Shown here in pieces: positions 43,962-52,711 of a stretch of 64,000 nucleotides of DNA. The DNA lies in assembly GCF_963677575.1 (NCBI RefSeq), contig NZ_OY782038.1, positions 4,777,501-4,841,500 of the forward strand, in the 5' to 3' direction. Source of the DNA: an uncultured Draconibacterium sp. (lineage in GTDB: Bacteria > Bacteroidota > Bacteroidia > Bacteroidales > Prolixibacteraceae). Each line of letters opens with the position of its first letter. The stretch's first letter is position 1. Under the pieces are notes generated by a model that saw nothing but the letters and a program-made list of their open reading frames with translations, was not told the DNA's origin and did no database searches. A program made the position numbers and the translations under genes.

Positions 43962-44773
43962 ATGAAAAAGCTAATCCTGTATTGTATTTTATTGCTTGGT
44001 TTATTGACAGCCTGCAATACTGATAATATAGAATTTTCAGACCCTGAATATCCAAGCAGGTATTATATTTTAACCGACGCAGAACGTAATGATCTGTTTA
44101 ATGATTTTCAATCAGATTTAAAAATGTATTTCGAGGTTGACTCATTTGGTTTTTTGGAAAGAAAAAATGGTGCACACTGGGGAAGTGAGCTTTTTTCTGA
44201 AGAAATCAATGACTTAGAATCAGTAGAGGAAATTATTGCATCTTTTGTTCACGTTAATCAAAAATCTTATGGGGTTTCAGATTTTTCGCAATTGAACGCC
44301 GAGTACGTTTACAGTGAATGGGCAAGTTACGGCGGAACACTGGTACAGGAAAATGAAAACGACCGAAATCGTTGGATGGTACGATATGAAAAACAGGTAT
44401 ACAATGGCATTGAAGTTTATGATACAAAAATAGGAATGTATGTTTCGGGAAAGGTGTTTACCAAACTTACGGTCACTGGTATTCGGCTATTCACTTGCCA
44501 CAGAAAGAAGATGTTTCTTTTGATGAAGCAAAACAAACGTTAGTTGGACGAAAATTTCAGTATTATGATTGGGGAGGCGGAAAGGAAACGGTAATTACTG
44601 CTGATGCGTTTTATACCGACGATAATCCCGAAATGATCATCATTCCCTATCGAAGTGGCAATTGTATTGAAATGCGTTTATGCTGGAAGATTACCTCGAA
44701 AACAATCTGGAATTTTTATGTGGATGTAATGAACGGTGAACTTGTATTGAACGAACAAACAGTCATTTTTTAA
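43962..44773 (+). pseudogene. Lipoprotein gene with a frameshift
   Basis: The ATG at 43962 opens a lipoprotein signal (MKKLILYCILLLGLLTACN, Cys18 or so). The frame runs as plausible protein through 'RWMVRYEKQVYNGIEVYDTKIGMYVSGKVF' and then turns to nonsense near 44455-44462, ending at 44543. The adjacent frame continues the sense: 'QTYGHWYSAIHLPQKEDVSFDEAKQTLVGR' to a stop at 44773. Joined, the product is about 270 residues. The middle recalls the propeptide (FTP/PepSY-like) regions of secreted metallopeptidases, but no peptidase domain follows. One indel explains it; real mutation or sequencing error cannot be told apart. Confidence 0.7.
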
Positions 44774-44817
44774 TTTTAGAATCAGAACATTCATTTGATC
44801 CTTTAGATTTCTTTTGT

Positions 44818-46413
44818 TTAAAATCCATTCAACTCCATAAAAACAGTTGGCAAGATCAACAAAAAGCCAATGATGATCAGCATTAAAGTAAACGAAGCAG
44901 CCCACTTAAACCACTTTTCGTAAGGAATACGTGCCACGCCCAAAACGCCAATTAATACACCGCTTGTGGGAGTAATCATGTTGGTAAATCCATCGCCCAG
45001 TTGAAAGATAACTACGGTCGTCTGTCGGGAGATTCCAATTAAGTCTGATATCTGCGACATAATCGGAATGGTAAGTGCCGCCTGTCCCGATCCGGAAGGG
45101 ATAAAAACATTCAGCATGGTTTGTATCAGGTACATAACTCCTACAGTTCCAACCTCTCCAAAGTTTTGCATTGAGTTGGAAACATAAAACAAAATAGTAT
45201 CGATAATTTGTCCGTCTTCAAGAATAACCACTATCCCGCGGGCTAAACCTACTATCATAGCTGCCGGAAGAATATCCTTCGCACCGTTTAGAAATAGTTT
45301 GGTAATAGCATTGGGCGACTTGTTGGCCGCCATGCCTGCAAATATTCCCATGGCAAAGAAAATAGTAGCAATTTCTTTAATGTACCAGCCGTGGCCCATT
45401 ACTCCAATTACCAGGAAAACAATGGTAAAAGTGAGTAGCGTTAAAATAAAATATTGCACCGATCGCCACAGCGTTAAAGCGCCCATAACAATAAAAAGTA
45501 CGGTAGCCACCGGAATAGCAGGAATAGTAAATACATTGTTTCCAATGGTAATTGAACTTTGCGGGATGATGATTGAAAAAACGATTAGTGCAACAGCAAC
45601 AATGGCCATTGCAAACCAGGCTGCAGTAGGTTTTATCTTTTCAATTTTTACGGCTGTGGTTTCGTTACGCGACCGCCAGTAAGCGTCGTTATCGTATACA
45701 ACCGATTTTTTAGGATTCTTTTTTATTTTGGCGGCATAACGCAAAATAAATGCAAACCCGAAGAAGTTGATCACTACCCACATCAGAATTCGGTATTCCA
45801 AACCTGAAAACAATGGGATATGAGAAAGTCCTTGGGCAACGCCAACAGTAAACGGATTTAAAAAAGCGCCGGCGAAACCCATTGCTGCAGCAATAAAACA
45901 CAACGAAACACCAACAATCGAGTCGTAGCCCATCGAGATAGCCAGCGGAACAAAAATTATGGTGAAAGCAATCGTTTCTTCGCTCATTCCAAAAATGGCT
46001 CCAAACAAGCTAAAGATGGTCATTATAGAAACGAGTACAATGTTTTGCACGCCAACAAAAGCCAGGAATTTCGATCGTTCAAGACGTTTTAAACGTTTCA
46101 AGAAAGTGTAGATACCGATGTCGATCGATTTGCTGTCGTTAAGAATCCAGAACGAACCGCCAATCATTAAAATAAGTGCTATAATATTAGAGGTGCTCAA
46201 AACACCATCGAAAAAGGAAGAGAAAACCTGCCAGGTTTGCAGTTGACTGTTGGTTTTATGAAACGATCCGGTTTGTATTACACTGCGCTCAACGCCGTTA
46301 ACAACAACACTCTCGCGCTCAAATTCGCCACCCGGGATAATCCAGGTTAGCAAAGCACAAAAAACAATCATAAAAAATATGATAACATAGGTATGAGGAA
46401 CTTTCTTTAACAT
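44818..46413 (-). CDS. YfcC-family carrier (C4-dicarboxylate/basic amino acid antiporter superfamily)
   Basis: 531 residues with about 12 membrane helices. The N-terminus 'VPHTYVIIFFMIVFCALLTWIIPGGEFERE' and 'GLSHIPLFSGLEYRILMWVVINFFGFAFILRYAAKIKKNP' match the YfcC/DcuC-like superfamily; 'IPSGSGQAALTIPIMSQISDLIGISRQTTVVIFQLGDGFTNMITPTSGVL' near the C-terminus is its signature. Known members exchange arginine/ornithine or C4-dicarboxylates; the substrate here is not assignable. Single gene, transcribed leftward. Confidence 0.88.
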   Translation of the reverse strand: MLKKVPHTYVIIFFMIVFCALLTWIIPGGEFERESVVVNGVERSVIQTGSFHKTNSQLQTWQVFSSFFDGVLSTSNIIALILMIGGSFWILNDSKSIDIGIYTFLKRLKRLERSKFLAFVGVQNIVLVSIMTIFSLFGAIFGMSEETIAFTIIFVPLAISMGYDSIVGVSLCFIAAAMGFAGAFLNPFTVGVAQGLSHIPLFSGLEYRILMWVVINFFGFAFILRYAAKIKKNPKKSVVYDNDAYWRSRNETTAVKIEKIKPTAAWFAMAIVAVALIVFSIIIPQSSITIGNNVFTIPAIPVATVLFIVMGALTLWRSVQYFILTLLTFTIVFLVIGVMGHGWYIKEIATIFFAMGIFAGMAANKSPNAITKLFLNGAKDILPAAMIVGLARGIVVILEDGQIIDTILFYVSNSMQNFGEVGTVGVMYLIQTMLNVFIPSGSGQAALTIPIMSQISDLIGISRQTTVVIFQLGDGFTNMITPTSGVLIGVLGVARIPYEKWFKWAASFTLMLIIIGFLLILPTVFMELNGF

Positions 46414-46686
46414 GCCTGAATGATTTAAAAACGTAAGATAAGAATTTAAAAGAGATCAGTGGGAAGTTGGATTTGGCTTTCGGTCAAGAATATTATGACA
46501 AACATTATGAAGTGTTCATAGTATGTTTTGGCGAAATCTTTTACTTCTCAAAAAATTATTTGGCAAAAGGATCTTGAACCGGATAATTCATAACAGGTAA
46601 ACCAGGGAATTTGGTTGTTGCTATTTATAAAAATACTATTATTTTAAGGCAAAAATTGAAATTTGAGCAATAACTACCTGCACAGT

Positions 46687-48897
46687 ATGGGAGCAACCGA
46701 AGGAAAAAATAAAAAAGGAGCATGGAAGCGTATTAGTCTGATCGTACTACTTAGTGTGATTGTAATCGTGGTGGTTGCATTGGCACTGGCTCCGGGTTTT
46801 ATCAAAAATTACATTAATAAAAATAGTGTTGAGCTCTCGGGCCGTAACATCAGTATCGAAAAAATAAAGTACAATTATTTTACTTCTACTTTGCAGGTTT
46901 ATAACATGGCCATGTACGAGCAAAATAGTACCGATATTTTTGTTGGTTTCGATACGCTTTTGCTTAACATGAAACCTCTGCGTTTTCTCAAACACGAAAT
47001 AAATGTGCAGCAATTTCAGTTGGTGAATCCTTATTTGCAGGTTATTCAAACCGATACGCTGTTTAATTTTACCGACCTCATTGAGTTTTTCAACGCCGAA
47101 GAAGTAGAGGTTGATGAAAATCCCACACAGACAGAACCGTACCGCCTGAACCTGAATTTATTGGAGATAAAGAACGGGAGGGTGAAATACACCGATACCG
47201 AGCTGGTAAATACAATAAAGATGGAGAATGTTAGCTTTTTGATTCCGCAAATTTATTGGGGTGGAGAAGCTAGTTCGGCCGATCTGACTTTTGATGTTGG
47301 GCGGGGAGGCAGCATTAGCACCACATTTGATTTCGATTCAAAAACGGGGGATCTTACGGGTGTAGTCAATTTTAAAAAACTGGCGATGGAAATTGCCTTG
47401 CCATACATACAGGAGTACATGGATTTTAAAGAAATGGGGGGAACACTGGATGCAAAAGTGAGATTCAGCGGAAATAGTGATAGTCCGAGTGAACTTTTGT
47501 TGAGCGGAACTGCGCAGGTAGATAGTTTGATGTTTACCGACCCAACAGGGAAAAAGGTTTTAGGAGTGGCGGAAACGGTAATGGAACTGACAAACGCAAA
47601 GCCTTTGTTGTTTCAGGCCGAGGTTAAGAAAATAGAAATTACGGAACCATACGTATATTTTGCTTTGATCGATTCCTTGTCGAACTTCGAAAAAATGATG
47701 GTGCCGTTTGAGGAAGAATCTGTTACTAACACCATCGAAAATGAAGAAACAGAACCTTACGATATTCTCATCGATAGGTTTGTGATTGATAGAGGATTGA
47801 TTGATTTTAGTGATCAGCGTTTGCAGGAAATCTTTAACTACGAACTTTCGCAGGTACATGTCGATATGGATTCACTTTCGCTAAACAGTAACTGGCTGGA
47901 GATTACATCAAGCATGAAACTCAATAAACGCGGGAATTTGGAAGCCGAATTGGGATTGAATCCTTACAACCCGTTTCAGCACATCGAGTTGAATTATGTG
48001 TTGTCTGATTTTCAGTTGCCCGACATAAATATTTACTCGAAACACTACGCCGGGTTGCCCATTTTGTTTGGCGAGATGTATTACCGAAACGAAACGTCAA
48101 TCATCAATAAACAGCTGAACAGCGAGAATGAGCTGGTAATCCGGAATGTTGAAATGGGCCGCAAATCAGGCGGATTGTACGATATTCCGATTAAGTTGGC
48201 CTTGTTTATTCTTAAAGATAAGAATGGTGATGTGAACCTGGATATTCCGGTAACCGGGGATCTCTCGGATCCGAAAACGAATGTGGGAAAAATTGTGTGG
48301 AACACTTTCAAAGGATTTATGGGAAAAATTGTATCCTCGCCATTTAGGGCACTTGGTAATTTGTTGGGAGCCGACCCGAAAGAACTGGAAGAAATTACCT
48401 TGGTGTACAGCGACACTACTTTAACGCACAAACAAATTCGTTCGCTCGATCTGTTGTTGGAACTGGAGCAACAGAAACCGGAGCTGCTGATTGAAATGCA
48501 ATATTTGAACGACCGGAAACTGGAACGGATTGATGCCGCTTCGCAAATTGTGCAAAATAATTTCACCGAAAAAACAGGTAAGAACCCGATAAGAAATCGG
48601 AAAGATTACCTCGGGTATTTAAAAAATGAATCGCAACGTGATTCGATGGTAATGCAGGATTACGAGCGTATACTGGCTTCTGCAACAGAAGTTGACAGTG
48701 TAATTTCTTTTCGCGAGAACCATCGCCTTAAAATGGTGCAGAGTTATTTGAATGGGAAAAACGACTCAACTACTATTCGTGTGCTGAAATACAACGAAAA
48801 TGAGGTGATGAATATTGGCAGCCGGCCACAATTTAAGATCTCTTATAAGCTGGCCGAAGACGAAGCTGCAGTGGAAGTTTCTGAAGATAGGCAGTAA
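46687..48897 (+). CDS. DUF748/AsmA-like membrane-anchored protein
   Basis: 736 residues from the ATG at 46687; an in-frame TTG at 46663 could extend it by eight. A basic stretch and one membrane helix (about residues 15-40) precede a very long periplasmic part of repeated beta-rich segments ('LRFLKHEINVQQFQLVNPYLQVIQ', 'IDRFVIDRGLIDFSDQRL', 'VTGDLSDPKTNVGKIVWNTFKGF'). This is the layout of the DUF748 and AsmA families, thought to form lipid-transfer channels between the membranes. The C-terminal 150 residues are more helical and charged. Confidence 0.8.
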   Translation: MGATEGKNKKGAWKRISLIVLLSVIVIVVVALALAPGFIKNYINKNSVELSGRNISIEKIKYNYFTSTLQVYNMAMYEQNSTDIFVGFDTLLLNMKPLRFLKHEINVQQFQLVNPYLQVIQTDTLFNFTDLIEFFNAEEVEVDENPTQTEPYRLNLNLLEIKNGRVKYTDTELVNTIKMENVSFLIPQIYWGGEASSADLTFDVGRGGSISTTFDFDSKTGDLTGVVNFKKLAMEIALPYIQEYMDFKEMGGTLDAKVRFSGNSDSPSELLLSGTAQVDSLMFTDPTGKKVLGVAETVMELTNAKPLLFQAEVKKIEITEPYVYFALIDSLSNFEKMMVPFEEESVTNTIENEETEPYDILIDRFVIDRGLIDFSDQRLQEIFNYELSQVHVDMDSLSLNSNWLEITSSMKLNKRGNLEAELGLNPYNPFQHIELNYVLSDFQLPDINIYSKHYAGLPILFGEMYYRNETSIINKQLNSENELVIRNVEMGRKSGGLYDIPIKLALFILKDKNGDVNLDIPVTGDLSDPKTNVGKIVWNTFKGFMGKIVSSPFRALGNLLGADPKELEEITLVYSDTTLTHKQIRSLDLLLELEQQKPELLIEMQYLNDRKLERIDAASQIVQNNFTEKTGKNPIRNRKDYLGYLKNESQRDSMVMQDYERILASATEVDSVISFRENHRLKMVQSYLNGKNDSTTIRVLKYNENEVMNIGSRPQFKISYKLAEDEAAVEVSEDRQ

Positions 48898-48925
48898 GTC
48901 GGTTATTTGTTTTAATGAAATGAAT

Positions 48926-48958
48926 AAAGGATCGTTCCGAAGTTCGGAACGACCCTTT
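48926..48958. terminator. Bidirectional terminator between the DUF748-like and methyltransferase genes
   Basis: AAAGG.TCGTTCCGAA and TTCGGAACGA.CCTTT form a 16-bp stem with one mismatch and a one-base gap, between converging genes. Confidence 0.75.
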
Positions 48959-48989
48959 ATTATGTGGCTATTTAAGTTTCCTGTTCAAC

Positions 48990-49763
48990 TTAAATCTTCC
49001 TACCAATATAAAACACGTAGCCGTAAAAATCCTTGTACTTGTTGTACAGTTTTTCTTCGTGCCTTTGGTTGGCAACAAAATCCTCAGCGGCTTTATTGCC
49101 GGCGTGTTCTTTCAGAAAAAGTTCCTGTGTCTTGGCATGTAGCGCATAAAAATGCTTGAGCCAGCAGTTCTCGGGTAAAATAAATGACGCCACAGGTACA
49201 TAGCCGGCTTGCTGCATTTGTGCCAATTTATTCGGAATGGTGTCGATTCCGGGATAGGCGTCCATCCAAAAATCATGGATTTCCTGAGGACGTTCTTCCG
49301 TGAACCACGATGCTTCGCTCACTGCAACGTATCCTCCCGGTTTCAGAAACTCTTTCCACTCTCGCAGGCCGCGTTCAAAGCCAATGTTGTAAATAGCTCC
49401 TTCCGACCAGATTAAATCTAACTCTTCCGACTGAAAAGGCAGCTGATCCATCGAACCAACTATTCCTTTTACTCGCTCCTGCAGGTGGTATGTCTGCGCA
49501 TTTTTGTTAAACAGGTCGATAAAAGTGGGGAAAAGGTCGAGGCCCTTTATTTGCCCCGGCGTATGTTGAGCCAAAACCATGGTTTGCCCGCCGGTGCCAC
49601 AGCCAAGGTCGGCGATCTTGGCTTCTTTGCCAAGCTTTTCGATAAAACTCAGCGCTTTAATCGTTACTGCCGGACTTCCCGGTCCCTGGCGTTCGAGGTG
49701 TGAGAAATATTCGCAAATTAAATTTAAATCGAATTCGTGTATAGATGAATTATCGTTACTCAT
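48990..49763 (-). CDS. Class I SAM-dependent methyltransferase
   Basis: 257 residues from the ATG at 49763 (MSNDNSSIHEFDLNLI), preferred over a start nine codons earlier. The SAM-binding motif I is 'KIADLGCGTGGQTMVLA', motif II is 'IKGLDLFPTFID' and motif IV is 'LDLIWSEGAIYNIGF'. The substrate is unknown; the fold is that of small-molecule methyltransferases of the Methyltransf_11/25 type. It could be mistaken for the missing menaquinone methyltransferase, but the MenG/UbiE motifs are absent. Confidence 0.85.
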   Translation of the reverse strand: MSNDNSSIHEFDLNLICEYFSHLERQGPGSPAVTIKALSFIEKLGKEAKIADLGCGTGGQTMVLAQHTPGQIKGLDLFPTFIDLFNKNAQTYHLQERVKGIVGSMDQLPFQSEELDLIWSEGAIYNIGFERGLREWKEFLKPGGYVAVSEASWFTEERPQEIHDFWMDAYPGIDTIPNKLAQMQQAGYVPVASFILPENCWLKHFYALHAKTQELFLKEHAGNKAAEDFVANQRHEEKLYNKYKDFYGYVFYIGRKI

Positions 49764-50023
49764 TTTGTGAAAAATTGTGCCTAAAACCACGATATCTAGT
49801 GCTTTTAGGTTTCAGGCGGTTTTTAATAAGAAAGAAATAAAAATACCCCTGACAGGAAACTGTCAGAGTTTAACGAATGGATAACCAAAGGCCAACTGCC
49901 AAAGGTTATTTACTTCACGGAATCCAAATTAATTCTTAACATGCAAAAATTTTACAGGCGCAAATTTAGCTATTTTTGTAAGAATAGAAAATCTGTAATT
50001 TTACGCCCTGATAAAAGAGAACA
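49764..50023. other. Hairpin-bearing divergent gap before truA
   Basis: CTGACAG GAAA CTGTCAG (49849-49866) is a perfect 7-bp stem with a GAAA loop. TATTTTTG at 49971-49978 fits a -7 box for truA. Confidence 0.4.
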
Positions 50024-50785
50024 ATGCCACAACGCTATTTTTTACAACTCAGTTACAAGGGAACCAATTACCACGGTTGGCAAATTCAGCCCAATGCTGT
50101 TTCTGTTCAGGAGGTGATGGAAGACGCATTATCAAAAATTCTGCGTGAAGAAATAGCTGTGGTTGGTGCCGGACGAACTGATACCGGAGTGCATGCTTCG
50201 TTTTTTATCCTGCATTTCGATTCCGAGAATGGTATTCCTGAAAAGTTGGATATCGTTTATAAACTCAATAGCTTTCTGCCATCCGACATTGCTGTGCAAA
50301 AAGTGTGGCCGGTTGATGAGGAAGCACATGCGCGGTTTGGTGCTACTTCGCGCACTTATCATTATTTTATCTCCACCGAAAAAGATCCGTTTGTTACTGA
50401 AACGAGTCATAAATACCTGAAACCACTGGATATGGATAAAATGAACCAGGCAACACAAAAGCTTTTTAACTATACCGATTTTACCAGCTTTAGCCGCTTG
50501 CACACCGATGTAAAAACCAACAATTGCAAAATTATGCAGGCCGAATGGACGCAGTGGGGCGAGCAATTACAGTTTACCATTAAAGCCGACCGGTTTTTAC
50601 GTAATATGGTGCGTGCCATTGTTGGAACGTTGCTGGAAGTGGGGCAGGGCAAACTTAGTATTCAACAATTTTGCGATATTATTGAAAAGCAGGATCGTGG
50701 CGCAGCAGGAGCATCAGCCCCGGCGCAAGGTTTGTTTTTGGTGGATATTGAGTATCCTGAATCAATTACACAGGGCCGCGATTAA
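50024..50785 (+). CDS. truA: tRNA pseudouridine(38-40) synthase
   Basis: A 253-residue enzyme that converts uridines 38-40 of the anticodon stem to pseudouridine. The catalytic Asp lies in 'VGAGRTDTGVHA' (residues 46-57); 'LQLSYKGTNYHGWQIQPN' at the start, 'RTYHYFISTEKDPF' in the middle and 'FLRNMVRAIVGTLLEVG' near the end are typical of TruA. Length fits. Its last 20 bp overlap the 3' end of the convergent AraC-type gene. Confidence 0.96.
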   Translation: MPQRYFLQLSYKGTNYHGWQIQPNAVSVQEVMEDALSKILREEIAVVGAGRTDTGVHASFFILHFDSENGIPEKLDIVYKLNSFLPSDIAVQKVWPVDEEAHARFGATSRTYHYFISTEKDPFVTETSHKYLKPLDMDKMNQATQKLFNYTDFTSFSRLHTDVKTNNCKIMQAEWTQWGEQLQFTIKADRFLRNMVRAIVGTLLEVGQGKLSIQQFCDIIEKQDRGAAGASAPAQGLFLVDIEYPESITQGRD

Positions 50786-51641
50786 ACTTTTTGCGGTATT
50801 GTAAAGGTGATACGCCGTTGATTCGTTTAAACTGTCGGTTAAAATAGGAAATGCTGTTGTAGCCACATTTAATGGCGATATTCCCAAAACTTTCGTTGCT
50901 TCCGGCTATTAATTTCCCCGCATATTCAATCCGCATGTCGTTCAGAAATTCAGAATAAGCTTTGCCCGTACGTTGTTTAAAATAGCGGCAAAACGAGTTG
51001 GGTGTCATGTTTGCAACATCGGCAAGTTGCCCCAGATTTACTTCGTTACGAAAGTTTTTTGACAGAAAATTAAAGATAACGTTGATGCGTTCGTTATCCG
51101 ATTCGCGGGTTGGCGTACGGTAACTCACTGATGATAAGGTGCGCAAATCTTCTGACAGTGCAAACGTATTAAGGATGCTCAGCAGTAGTTGAAAGCGCTT
51201 AAATCCATCGGCATCGGGACATTGTTTTATCCATTCAATCAATTTGCTTTTATCCGGTCCGTCAATTTTAATTCCCATCGAAGCTTTATCCAGTAGGTGT
51301 TTTATATGTAGCATTTCCGGTATTTCGAAGAACTGGTTACCAAAAGTTTCATCTTTAAAAAACAAGGAAATGCTTAACACTTCCAGGTTGCTGTCGGGGT
51401 GGTAATAAGTTTCATCGCATTTGGTTACATGAGGTACATTTTTCCCTATAAAGAACACGTCGCCCGGCTGAAAACGTTCCACATGGTTCCCGATAAAACT
51501 GGTGCCTTCTCCTTTAACAATATAAGTTATCTGGTGCTCGGGATGATAATGAATGCTATCATAAAACCGCGCTCCATCGTCAATTTGGAGCCGGAAAGAG
51601 TTTCCTCCTGTTTTTGGAATTACAAAACGTACTGCCTTCAT
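50766..51641 (-). CDS. AraC-family regulator of the hydroxyproline operon (putative)
   Basis: 291 residues: an N-terminal cupin sensing domain ('FYDSIHYHPEHQITYIVKGEGTSFIGNHVERFQPGDVFFIGKNVPHV') and a C-terminal pair of helix-turn-helices ('LGQLADVANMTPNSFCRYFKQRTGKAYSEFLNDMRIEYAGKLI' and 'GNIAIKCGYNSISYFNRQFKRINGVSPLQYRKKF'). It is divergent from the dapA-like gene across a 173-bp gap and is thus the likely activator of that operon, with hydroxyproline or an intermediate as candidate effector. This is inference from position. Confidence 0.88.
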   Translation of the reverse strand: MKAVRFVIPKTGGNSFRLQIDDGARFYDSIHYHPEHQITYIVKGEGTSFIGNHVERFQPGDVFFIGKNVPHVTKCDETYYHPDSNLEVLSISLFFKDETFGNQFFEIPEMLHIKHLLDKASMGIKIDGPDKSKLIEWIKQCPDADGFKRFQLLLSILNTFALSEDLRTLSSVSYRTPTRESDNERINVIFNFLSKNFRNEVNLGQLADVANMTPNSFCRYFKQRTGKAYSEFLNDMRIEYAGKLIAGSNESFGNIAIKCGYNSISYFNRQFKRINGVSPLQYRKKFNRGPV

Positions 51642-51714
51642 TTTTTATCGTTCCGTGATATATAGTTAAAAATTGTTCTGAATTACCATAATAATTTACC
51701 ATGAAACCTCAAAA

Positions 51715-51780
51715 GGGTAAAATAGTTCAAAAAATGGATAAAATAAGAAAACAAAAAGGTGTTTAACTCTTTTAAATTTG
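51715..51780 (+). promoter_or_regulatory. Hydroxyproline operon promoter with direct repeats for an AraC-type activator
   Basis: TAAATTTG (51773-51780) is the -7 box; no TTTG lies at -33, as expected for an activator-dependent promoter. Just upstream, GGGTAAAATA (51715-51724) and GGATAAAATA (51736-51745) are direct repeats 21 bp apart, two helical turns, the spacing of AraC half-sites. Confidence 0.45.
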
Positions 51781-51814
51781 TCTTTGTAAATAGTCATCAA
51801 ATAATTAAGAAAAT

Positions 51815-52708
51815 ATGAGACCAACATGGACAGGGGTTTATCCCGCAGTTACAACAAAATTTAAAGAAAACGGAGAACTGGATATTCCGGCATTTATCAA
51901 GAACATTGAATTCCAGATTGGATCAGGAGTATCAGGAATTATTATCGGTGGTTCGCTGGGCGAATCGAGCACGTTAAGTAACGACGAGAAAGTTGAATTA
52001 GTAAAATCACTTCAGCCTTATCGCGAACAGGTGCCGGTAATTATGAACATTGCCGAGTCGAGCACAGTAAATGCCGTAGAGGCAGCAAAACAAGCAGAAG
52101 CAAACGGTGCTGATGGTTTAATGTTGCTTCCACCTCTGTTATACAAAGCCGATGCCGACGAAACAGTGGAGTATTTTAAAACTGTGGCCGAAGCTACAAC
52201 GTTGCCAATTTTGTTGTACAACAACCCGGTTGATTACAAAATTGAGATCACTGTGCCGATGTTCGAAAAACTGAAAGATACACCGAATATCGAGGCAGTA
52301 AAAGAATCAACCCGCGACCTTACAAACATTACACGATTGAAGAATGCTTTAGGCGATCGTTTTAAAATTCTTGGTGGTGTTGATACACTTTGTTTAGAGT
52401 CACTGTTGTTGGGTGGCGACGGTTTGGTAGCCGGTTTGGTTTGTGCTTTCCCAAAAGAAACAGTGGTATTGTACGAGTTGGCCAAAGCCGGAAAAATCGA
52501 TGAAGCACTGGAATTGTATCGTTGGTTTATGCCGCTTTTCGAAATGGATATCCACGCGAAACTGGTACAATACATCAAACTATGTGAGGTTTACACCGGT
52601 ATTGGAACTGAATATGTACGCGCTCCTCGAAAAATGATCACAGGAGCAGAACGCGAATCGATCATTGCAACTATTGATACTGCATTGGCAAACCGTCCAA
52701 AATTTTAG
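51815..52708 (+). CDS. DapA-family aldolase, probable 1-pyrroline-4-hydroxy-2-carboxylate deaminase
   Basis: 297 residues of the DHDPS/NAL fold. The Schiff-base Lys163 is in 'EAVKESTRDL', the Tyr135 in 'LLYNNPVDYK', and 'IIGGSLGESSTLS' is the substrate loop. DapA relatives in hydroxyproline clusters convert pyrroline-4-hydroxy-2-carboxylate to 2-oxoglutarate semialdehyde. The assignment rests on the neighbours: the next gene encodes the matching semialdehyde dehydrogenase 3 bp away, and an epimerase and amino-acid oxidase follow. True DapA is less likely, because lysine-synthesis genes are absent here. Confidence 0.85.
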   Translation: MRPTWTGVYPAVTTKFKENGELDIPAFIKNIEFQIGSGVSGIIIGGSLGESSTLSNDEKVELVKSLQPYREQVPVIMNIAESSTVNAVEAAKQAEANGADGLMLLPPLLYKADADETVEYFKTVAEATTLPILLYNNPVDYKIEITVPMFEKLKDTPNIEAVKESTRDLTNITRLKNALGDRFKILGGVDTLCLESLLLGGDGLVAGLVCAFPKETVVLYELAKAGKIDEALELYRWFMPLFEMDIHAKLVQYIKLCEVYTGIGTEYVRAPRKMITGAERESIIATIDTALANRPKF

Positions 52709-52711
52709 AGT

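Noticed and set aside
43695..44543. One 282-residue gene spanning the ferredoxin and the lipoprotein
   Set aside because: It reads the ferredoxin in the wrong frame; the ferredoxin (43700-43870) and the lipoprotein (from 43962) are separate, with a terminator between them.
48990..49763. menG/ubiE methyltransferase completing menaquinone synthesis
   Set aside because: It has a generic SAM fold but not the UbiE/MenG signature blocks and lies far from the men operon.
51815..52708. Lysine-synthesis dihydrodipicolinate synthase (dapA)
   Set aside because: The fold fits, but the gene is in an operon for hydroxyproline breakdown next to a 2-oxoglutarate-semialdehyde dehydrogenase.
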